64,000 nt of DNA from Chrysaora quinquecirrha. Taxonomy: Eukaryota; Cnidaria; Scyphozoa; Semaeostomeae; Pelagiidae. The notes under the pieces were generated by a model. The model ran no database searches and was not told the DNA's origin. It saw nothing but the letters and a program-made list of their open reading frames with translations. Shown here piece by piece: positions 58,401 to 64,000 of this stretch. How positions within the stretch are numbered: the first letter of the stretch is position 1; each line of letters opens with the position of its first letter. The translations under genes and the position numbers were made by a program. Where the stretch lies: positions 1,226,271-1,290,270 of the forward strand of contig JACTAT010000059.1 of the NCBI GenBank assembly GCA_014526335.1, written 5' to 3'.

Positions 58401-61400
58401 TCCGCATCTGGGTATAAATTCTGCATTCGTCAATTGTTTCGGGTCTGTTTCTAACGTTTATACTCTGGTGCGTCAGACGGTATGCTTACAGTATGTTCAA
58501 GGATGTTTCCGCTATTTTTTGCAGCTTAAAGAATCTTTTCCTTTTCTTCGAACCAGATCGTTCATTTGCAATCCATGTTTCATGAACATGTTTAATATAA
58601 ATGACATTATTTATTCTACATTGACCCCTTTGGTAAACATCCCACGTCTAGGGTTTCTAGGCCAGGGTCCGATGACACCCGCCAAGCACCGAAGTAGATG
58701 GCGATTTGAATGTGGACGAACGGCGGGCCGAGGCAAGCACTAAAAATTTATTCAATGATTCAAGTTGACGACTTACTTTTATTTGTAAAATTCAAACTAC
58801 TAATGGTTAGATTTTATCATTTTCATCGATTGTCTGATAGTTTTTCTCATCAAAAGTGCAAGGAACAAGATTACATTTCGCTCTTAAAGATTCGTTAATT
58901 CTACGCATCATGTTATTAAGACATGATGGTAGGCTTTCTTTCTTTACGATGAAAACATAATGAACAGGCAAGGCAAGTAATGACAATACCAAGCAAATGC
59001 TACTTTCAACTGGTTTCTTAACGAATGGTATCACAACTAGAAACAGTGAAAATAAACTCGTGCAGATCGGGTTGATGATCCAGACTTTGATTGGCCTAGG
59101 CATATCAGGTTTACGAACCCGCATGACGATAACACTGAATAATGACAAACCATATTGCATCCAAATAGCAAATGAGAAGTATGCTATGAGGCTTTGTATA
59201 TCAGTGCCTGGCATGATAATCCAAAACGAAGTTAAAAGAGATAATGATATGACAGCAGGAATGGGTGTACGTCTGTTTCTATGTATGAAGCATAGAAAGT
59301 GGGGCAGATGTCCTTCTCTTCCTGCAGATAACAAAATCCTTGCAACTGCAAATAGTGCTGAATTTAAACACCCAAAGCAAGAAAATGCCACTGCAAATGG
59401 TATCATCAATGCAACCTTTTTACCAAGAATCTTCTTAACGAATGTGGTTGCAACAGTTGATGAATTCGCCATTTCCTTTTGTGTTAGCGCAGACATGAGG
59501 GCCAAGTTAACTATCACATAGCATGCAATAACAAATGGAATGGCAGTTATCATTGACAGCCATAGAGTTTTTTCCACGTTTTTTATTTCTTCCGTCACTG
59601 ATGCAATAAGGCCCCACCCATCGTAACTCCAAAGACCATTATACAGTGCAATACCAAAACTGCCAATGTCGAATTCTCTTGTATTGTTAAACATGTTTAC
59701 GAAATTTTCAGTATGACCAGTCGATGTTTGCCATATGCCCAATGCAACCAGAAATAACACTGACAGGGTCTGAATGGTTGTAAAAAAGAATTGGGCTTTC
59801 CCCGTGAAAGATGTGCTTATGCAGTTAATTCCAGTGGATATGACAATGGAGATTAGGCCTGTAATTCTTACATACCAAAGCCCTGTTTGACTGTTAATGT
59901 CATGAAAGGGTTCAACTAAATGTTGTCCAATCGCAAGGCAAAGTATAGCAAATGCTGAAGGAGTTACTATCAATGACCTCGTCCATACTACGAAAAACCC
60001 CATAGCCTCGCCATATGCCTCTGAGATATAGATGTACTCCCCGCCAACTTTTTTATACATGCAAGACAGCTCACAGTAGCATAGACCGGCGAATATACAA
60101 GGAACTCCAGCGATTATCCAAACCATTATAGCCATTCCCATGCTGGATGTTTCTTTAGCAGTCAGACCCGGAGATATGAAAATCCCTGAGCCCAAAAGTA
60201 TGCTTACTATGAAAACGAATGTATGTTTAAATCCAAGACTTCGCCGTAACACTTTAGCACTCGTGATAAAGACTCTTTCAGTTTGCATATTATATTCAAC
60301 TGACATTGTCGAATTTACCAATGGCGAAGACTCTTCACATTTACCAGAGCTTGTACTTCCGACACTGATAGACATCTTTGCAGGTATGATATTTCATGCA
60401 CCCACTGCCAGCCTGTTCGAATGAAACGAAAGGGAATCACAGATGCAAATCTCTTTTGTGTTGCTAGCATTGGTCTGCAGCATTTCTATTGTCTGGAGGT
60501 AACAATAATTAATTCAGACTTCAATTCAATAGACCAGGGAATCCTAGCCTGCCTCACAGACCATATCAAAGGGAGTGTTATGAGGCTCGCTTTGTTATGG
60601 TCTGTGACGCAGGCTAAAGGAATCCCCACAATGCATTCTTTATTACGCAACAAAGCCTCAACCGAACCGCAAGACCTTTTTGTCGTCAAGTCCAACCTCA
60701 ATCTCAGATCGTGGTCTCTCTAGACTTTACCCTAAGTCTAAATCTTTATTCATGCGAACACAGAGTCATGCGAGTCAATTGATTGCGCTGCGAAGGAGAC
60801 AATGAGAAAAGTGAACGGAGATTAAATAAACAGTTTCTAGACTTGCTTGTCAAGCAAAATACTTGACATTTTGGTCATGTTGAAACGCAAAACATTGCAT
60901 GTCAAACATTTTGCTGCGTCAAGCAACGAATGCTTCTGAACAATATCGAATACATTGCGCAACAAATGCAGCTTGTTTGTGCTTGTCAAGCAGTGTTTTG
61001 TGACGACGCCGAACGGTGAAACAATGCTTGTAGAACAAATCTCGAATTTTTGACAAACAATGTTTGATCATTTTGCCAGGACTCTTAAATTCCCCAACAC
61101 CCATATCAAGATTAAAAGATAGCTATCTTTAAAGAAAGAACGAAGAACGGAACCAGGAACGGAATGAAGAACGGAACGGGGAACGGTACAATAAATGGAA
61201 CGGGAAACTGAAAAGAGCGTTGATCAAAACAGTTGATACACACTTTTTTATAAGAATAAAGTCTATAAGAATACTAAGGCTCGAAATCGCTGAAATTTAG
61301 AAATTTTTAAGAATAATGCCAGGCTAAAACTTTATGAAGACAAATTTCTTATTTCTCTGCGTTTTTCACAAGGCACAAAATGTAATTGTCGCACTGTATT

Positions 61401-63437
61401 TGTTTGAAAATACACATTGGACTTGGCGGAGTTGAAATATTGAAACTACACGTTTTTTTTTTAATAAGAAAGCGGTTTATAAGAAAGTAGTGCTCAACAT
61501 CTTAAAAACTTAAGAAAGTTCAATACTGGATTCTTGAAACTTAAGAAAGTTCTGTTTCATATATTCACTCTTAATGTTCTGTATGTTATTCTCGCTCTTC
61601 TGTTCAGTCATTCATCTTGGTATTACACAAGTCTTCTGATTATTTTCTATGGAAAAGGTGGTATTTGTGCAATGTATACAGTGCCTTAAAATATGCATTC
61701 GTAGAAATACTGCATTCCAAAATTTTCTCCTAAGAAAGTCACAAGAAAGTATTGGTACTGGAAACATGAAATATCTAAGAAAGTTTCAATACTGGCCCAA
61801 AAAAAAACTTTCTTATAAAATAAAAAACGTGTATTATGTTGTGGAAACCCCTCCTCGTCTAAGGTTCCTCGCAAAAGTACCCTTCTCCGAGCATGCTCCG
61901 AGAAAATTAAGGCTGGTGTGTAATTTTCGTTGTAGTTCAGAAGAACGCTACGAATGAAAACAGCAGTAAATATAATACTTCAAGAATGAACTTGCAAGAT
62001 GCTTTTGCCAATAATACGCCATATTTCGAAGAGAAAAGATGTCAGAAGGAAAAAGAAAATCAGAATCTGCATGAATGTTAGTCTTATAGTCTATAATTTT
62101 GCTTTTATAGATAATTCAGGATTTTGGAAAGATATTAATCCTGTATCACATCGTAGAATGTACCAATTCCCTGTCCCAATCCTAACAGCATTCACATTCA
62201 GAATGTTCGTAAGTCCTGTTGCGCCTGCCGTATCGACGCGTATTTTAAGGCCACCACGTCCCAAAGTAAGTGGATTATCCTTATTTATGAGGCTGTTTTA
62301 AGAAAATCCCAAAGAAACTATTTTTTCATGATTCTGGATATAAGGCCAAGCATATCCTTAGGCCCTGGCCAAACGATCAAACATTGCTTGTAAAACATTT
62401 GAAATTTGCTAAAAGCTAAAGCCATGGCGCTTGCTTGCGTCAAACAAAAATTTCTTTGAACTATTTCAAAACATTGCGCAACACATTTAGCTTATTTTTG
62501 CTTGTCAGGCAATGTTTTGTGATGTGGCAAAACGGTCAAACATTGCTTTCAAAGCAAATCTCGAATGTTTGACCGACAATGTTCGATTGTTTAGCCAGGG
62601 CTTATAATTACATCTCATATGGCACGTACGTCAGGCACGTTAGCGGATACAAAGCTTTGGCACGCAAGAAAATATAGCACGTAAGCTGTAAGCACGTTGG
62701 CATGATGGCAGGTACAAAGCTTTGGCACATTGGCACGCAAGAAAATATGGCATGTAAGCATGTTGGCATGATGGCACGTACAAAGCTTTGGCACATTGGC
62801 ATGCAAGAAAATATGGCACGTAAGCACGTTGGCATGATGGCAGAAAATGTGGAACTTAGGTACGTTGGCACGTACATAGCTTTGACACGTTGGCACGTAA
62901 GAAAATGTGGCACGTTGGCACGTGGGCACGTTGACACGTACAAAGCTTTAGCACAGGATCTTGCACTACCCTGTTAGCTTTTGGAATTGCAAGCTAGTAG
63001 CTTCATTTGGCCATTGTTTAAGCTTTTGAATAATATGAATAATGAACAATAACTATAATATGAATAATGGACAATAACTATAATATGAATAATGGACAAT
63101 AACTATAATATGAATAATGGGCAATAGCTATAATATGAATAATGGACAATATCTATAATATGAATAATGGGCAATAGCTATAATATGAATAATGGACAAT
63201 AACTATAATATGAATAATGGGCAATAGCTATAATATGAATAATGGACAATAACGTCCAAACTTATGATAATATCAAAGCAATACAGAAAGTGCTATTTTT
63301 GAATCCTATGTATTAATATCTCTCTTTATTTTACACAGACGATTACTTGTGACAGGAAAATCGAGAAAGATGTCCTAAAGTTGCTGAAGCGAGTGTTTTC
63401 GTCTTGTAAAGAAAGTAAAGTCAACAATAAAGAATAA
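46449..63437 (+). CDS. Secreted vWA-domain protein with a triplicated 24-codon exon
   Basis: Eight exons: 46449-46509, 47079-47159, 47865-48482, 49210-49281, 53221-53292, 56999-57070, 62111-62265 and 63339-63437. Their lengths total 1,230 nt and give 409 residues; every intron but the last is phase 1, and the last is phase 0. Exon 1 is a signal peptide (MGLKIWLFVLNVLLTLAES). Exon 3 is one vWA domain with an intact MIDAS: DSSNS, the Thr of GSVTRLDLAL and ITDGR. Exons 4-6 are near-copies encoding a Ser/Thr/Glu-rich linker (SKGAQTTTEEEE). The last two exons give a basic tail with two Cys. By family knowledge such proteins bind matrix ligands through a metal ion. It may be a matrilin- or collagen-like matrix component. 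Three SLC7 genes lie antisense in its introns. AATAAA at 63445-63450 follows the stop. Confidence 0.82.
46870..46922. repeat. Two-copy tandem repeat
   Basis: ATTCTATTCACGTAGAAATG plus a few bases occurs twice in a row in intron 1 of the vWA gene. Confidence 0.7.
49594..49819. mobile_element. Possible MITE rich in GGTACC
   Basis: TTA flanks both sides (49591-49593 and 49820-49822). The ends GGAGAGGGGTAAC and GAGCCCCTC are weakly inverted, and GGTACC recurs inside. Weak evidence. Confidence 0.35.
50286..52805 (-). pseudogene. SLC7-type amino-acid transporter, copy 1, interrupted by a MITE
   Basis: The coding sequence starts at ATG 52805 and runs to about 52529. It is cut by the 943-bp element at 51578-52520 and resumes at 51577 down to the stop at 50286. 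The two parts align without loss to copies 2 and 3. The interruption falls after the residues GVPCIF, between TM segments 2 and 3, so an unspliced message would end early (read-through stop at 52506). The rest of the frame is open and highly similar to the intact copies, so inactivation is recent. Alternatively the element could be spliced out, but I see no convincing splice sites at its ends. Confidence 0.85.
51578..52520. mobile_element. Non-autonomous hAT element with perfect 8-bp duplication
   Basis: The 8-bp duplication GAATATAC occurs at 51570-51577 and 52521-52528, and only once at the empty site of copies 2 and 3. Terminal inverted repeats are CAATGCATATTTTAAG and, inverted, CAGGGCATATTTTAAC. 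GTGGTGGGCC/GGCCCACC motifs lie just inside. No transposase frame. The 8-bp duplication and CA...TG ends fit hAT. Confidence 0.92.
53040..53049 (+). promoter_or_regulatory. TATA-box-like motif in unit 2
   Basis: TATATAAAAG preceded by a C-run, 171 nt upstream of vWA exon 53221 and 235 nt upstream (on the other strand) of the SLC7 copy 1 start codon. Orientation best fits a plus-strand promoter. The same site is in unit 3. Confidence 0.4.
53341..53534 (-). mobile_element. tRNA-derived SINE in unit 2
   Basis: On the minus strand the head reads GTCGCCAGTAGCTCAGTTGG then TAAAGC, with a B-box GTTTCAAATCC. A body of about 120 nt follows. A matching copy lies at 57122-57312. The equivalent place in unit 1 has no SINE. 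Confidence 0.75.
54368..54400. repeat. Perfect 15-bp hairpin, unit 2
   Basis: Arms TGTTGGCCTATAATA and TATTATAGGCCAACA around a 3-nt loop (CAT). Kept without change in unit 3. Confidence 0.9.
55010..56577 (-). CDS. SLC7-type amino-acid transporter, copy 2
   Basis: Single exon, start ATG 56577, stop at 55010, 522 residues expected. One T is missing in the run 55782-55786 (five, versus six in copies 1 and 3), which splits the frame into 274 and 256 codons. Given the other -1 homopolymer shifts in the window I treat this as a probable assembly error. Marks of the APC/SLC7 family: GSGIFVSPG in TM1, about 12 membrane segments, hydrophilic N- and C-tails. By family knowledge it exchanges amino acids across the plasma membrane. 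It sits antisense in an intron of the vWA gene. An AATAAA motif follows about 25 nt after the stop. Confidence 0.85.
56818..56827 (+). promoter_or_regulatory. TATA-box-like motif in unit 3
   Basis: TATATAAAAG in the same context as 53040-53049, 171 nt upstream of vWA exon 56999 and about 240 nt from the SLC7 copy 2 start on the other strand. Confidence 0.4.
57122..57312 (-). mobile_element. tRNA-derived SINE in unit 3
   Basis: Near-identical partner of the SINE at 53341-53534, carried along by the unit 2 to 3 duplication. Confidence 0.75.
58163..58195. repeat. Perfect 15-bp hairpin, unit 3
   Basis: Same arms and CAT loop as at 54368-54400. Confidence 0.9.
58807..60375 (-). CDS. SLC7-type amino-acid transporter (light-chain-like), copy 3, intact
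   Basis: Single-exon frame of 522 residues with about 12 hydrophobic segments. GSGIFISPG at residues 62-70 is the TM1 substrate-site motif of APC/SLC7 carriers. Length fits SLC7 light chains (about 500). In light chains a Cys between TM3 and TM4 forms the disulfide to the heavy chain (CD98/rBAT). Here that place, after EPFHDI, is Asn161, so the link seems absent; the same holds in copies 1 and 2. The first roughly 80 residues differ from copies 1 and 2 at many positions while most of the remainder is almost identical, so a recombination boundary lies inside the gene. Having no introns suggests an old retrogene origin. Substrate and subfamily cannot be fixed from sequence alone. Confidence 0.92.
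   Translation of the reverse strand: MSISVGSTSSGKCEESSPLVNSTMSVEYNMQTERVFITSAKVLRRSLGFKHTFVFIVSILLGSGIFISPGLTAKETSSMGMAIMVWIIAGVPCIFAGLCYCELSCMYKKVGGEYIYISEAYGEAMGFFVVWTRSLIVTPSAFAILCLAIGQHLVEPFHDINSQTGLWYVRITGLISIVISTGINCISTSFTGKAQFFFTTIQTLSVLFLVALGIWQTSTGHTENFVNMFNNTREFDIGSFGIALYNGLWSYDGWGLIASVTEEIKNVEKTLWLSMITAIPFVIACYVIVNLALMSALTQKEMANSSTVATTFVKKILGKKVALMIPFAVAFSCFGCLNSALFAVARILLSAGREGHLPHFLCFIHRNRRTPIPAVISLSLLTSFWIIMPGTDIQSLIAYFSFAIWMQYGLSLFSVIVMRVRKPDMPRPIKVWIINPICTSLFSLFLVVIPFVKKPVESSICLVLSLLALPVHYVFIVKKESLPSCLNNMMRRINESLRAKCNLVPCTFDEKNYQTIDENDKI
60841..61087. mobile_element. Family 1 MITE, copy 9
   Basis: Right end TCATTTTGCCAGGACTC then TTA; the left end is truncated. Interior CAAAACATTG, TGCTTGTAGAACAAATCTCG and AATGTTTGATC motifs. 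Confidence 0.6.
61138..61212. repeat. GGAACG-rich short tandem repeat
   Basis: Imperfect repeats of GAACGGAA/CGGGGAACGG over about 75 nt. Confidence 0.7.
61245..61830. repeat. Dispersed TTATAAGAA / AAGAAAGTTCAATACTGG repeats
   Basis: AAGAAAGTTTCAATACTGG-like stretches recur at about 61510, 61735 and 61778, with inverted ACTTTCTTATAA at 61808. TATAAGAAT motifs occur near 61250. Similar motifs lie at 45850-46090. It is probably a diverged inverted-repeat transposon, but I cannot set its ends. Confidence 0.45.
62361..62601. mobile_element. Family 1 MITE, copy 10
   Basis: Left end GGCCCTGGCCAAACGATCAA, right end TTTAGCCAGGGC, TTA on both sides (62358-62360 and 62602-62604). It gives the clearest family terminus. 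It lies in the last intron of the vWA gene. Confidence 0.85.
62627..62950. repeat. Tandem repeat, about 65-nt unit, 'GCACGTTGGCATGATGGCA'
   Basis: Four to five units built from GGCACGT, ACAAAGCTTTGGCAC and AAGAAAATATGGCACGTAAG. Units differ by small insertions and deletions. The open frames read through it are artefacts of periodicity. Confidence 0.85.
63034..63253. repeat. Tandem repeat, 25-nt unit
   Basis: About nine copies of AATAATGGACAATAACTATA plus ATATG. GGAC and GGGC variants alternate in the second half. It lies in the last vWA-gene intron, just before the final exon. Confidence 0.9.
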
Positions 63438-64000
63438 CTGAAGAAATAAAACAAGTAAACGGTCATAATCATAATCATAATCATAATGAAAGAATGCTCT
63501 GTTCACAGTAGATTTTAGGAGAGTTTTATAACACTACTACGTACACTCGTATTTTATAAGAAACTTCTGTCCATCCAGTGTTCACTTGACAAAAAATTGA
63601 CGTAACTGTATAAGTAATAACCCTAAAAGAAGTCAAGAAAACTTCACTTAAAGTACGTCAAAAACGGTCAAAAAGTCTGGTCCGATTTGGTTGTTTGTTT
63701 CCAACGTTACATCCCCCCCCCCGGTAACGACCCCGCTGGTCATTGGAAATACGGCGGGAAAAATTCCAAAATCATAAAAATTTTCGACGGGGATCACAAA
63801 AATCAAGATAAGAAGCAAGATGATATATCTGCTAAACTGGAGTTTGTAATGGCCTGTAATATATACGGCGTTGAATGAAAGAATTACATTAAGCGAGGAA
63901 TAAAACATTCAATTGGAAAAACCAAAGAAGCAAGGCGGGAAAGATTTTTTAGGTCAAACCTGACGGGGAAACAAATTTTCTTTGCGGGTCATCATTTTAC
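63438..64000. other. 3' flank of the vWA gene; unassigned
   Basis: AATAAA at 63445-63450, a short (CATAAT)n run at about 63464-63487, a C-run of about 12 at 63711-63722. On the minus strand 63908-63648 is an 86-codon frame with a hydrophobic stretch (YIILLLILIFVIPVENF) that could be a signal peptide of a first exon, but I recognise no domain. Confidence 0.35.

Larger units (their letters stand above)
49210..60375. repeat. Tandem triplication: vWA exon plus antisense SLC7 gene
   Basis: Three units in the same order: exon 49210 with SLC7 50286-52805, exon 53221 with SLC7 55010-56577, exon 56999 with SLC7 58807-60375. The offset between SLC7 copies 2 and 3 is 3,797 nt. Between copies 1 and 2 it is 4,724 nt, of which 943 nt is a transposon. 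Units 2 and 3 are nearly identical from exon to SLC7 3' end. Unit 1 is more diverged on its exon side but near-identical within the transporter. Confidence 0.9.
60376..62110. other. Large vWA-gene intron segment, repeats only
   Basis: Apart from the repeats listed separately here (60841-61087, 61138-61212, 61245-61830) I see no gene. The plus-strand open frame 60421-60723 has no recognisable features. Confidence 0.5.

Noticed and set aside
62608..62943. Minus-strand frames rich in Cys, His and Val
   Set aside because: Two overlapping frames read the same 65-nt tandem repeat. They have no start context or splice support and are best explained as repeat artefacts.
63034..63253. Regular 25-nt repeat, considered as a CRISPR array
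   Set aside because: Units are directly contiguous with no unique spacers, and the genome is eukaryotic.

Overview
The window is eukaryotic nuclear DNA: AT-rich, with genes split into many short exons joined by GT-AG introns, and introns full of small DNA transposons, tRNA-derived SINEs and tandem repeats. The gene content (a NuMA orthologue with an LGN-binding motif, exocyst SEC15, MIC60, a nested single-exon class A GPCR, a secreted vWA protein, tandem SLC7 carriers) points to an invertebrate animal. An anthozoan cnidarian is my best guess, but that is an inference and not proven by the sequence.

Layout. (1) 240-4435 (+): the 3' four exons of MIC60/mitofilin. (2) 5397-25245 (-): a complete 16-exon NuMA orthologue, tail-to-tail with MIC60. 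It has a hook-like N-terminus, a very long repeat-expanded coiled coil and the conserved C-terminal LGN-binding segment. One of its introns holds a roughly 3.9-kb autonomous hAT transposon (about 16467-20378). (3) 26031-44816 (+): a complete 31-exon exocyst subunit 6 (SEC15) gene, head-to-head with NuMA across a 785-bp gap. A single-exon GPCR (30967-31887, -) lies inside its largest intron. (4) 46449-63437 (+): an 8-exon gene for a secreted single-vWA-domain protein, in which every intron is phase 1. Its middle part has been tandemly triplicated, and each unit carries one 72-nt host exon plus one intronless antisense SLC7-type amino-acid transporter. The first transporter copy is broken by a 943-bp hAT-type MITE, the second has a 1-nt homopolymer shift, and the third is intact.

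Reliability. I derived exon boundaries by hand from splice sites and phase. The reconstructed reading frames close exactly for MIC60, the vWA gene, EXOC6 (after one missing base) and NuMA (after six missing bases). Nine apparent frameshifts are all -1, and eight of them fall at runs of four or more identical bases. This looks like homopolymer contraction in the assembly and not gene decay.

The most notable observations are the co-amplified exon plus antisense-transporter unit, the repeat-built coiled coil of NuMA, a PIF/Harbinger-like MITE family with at least ten copies (one abutting a splice donor), and a probable GC-AG intron in NuMA.
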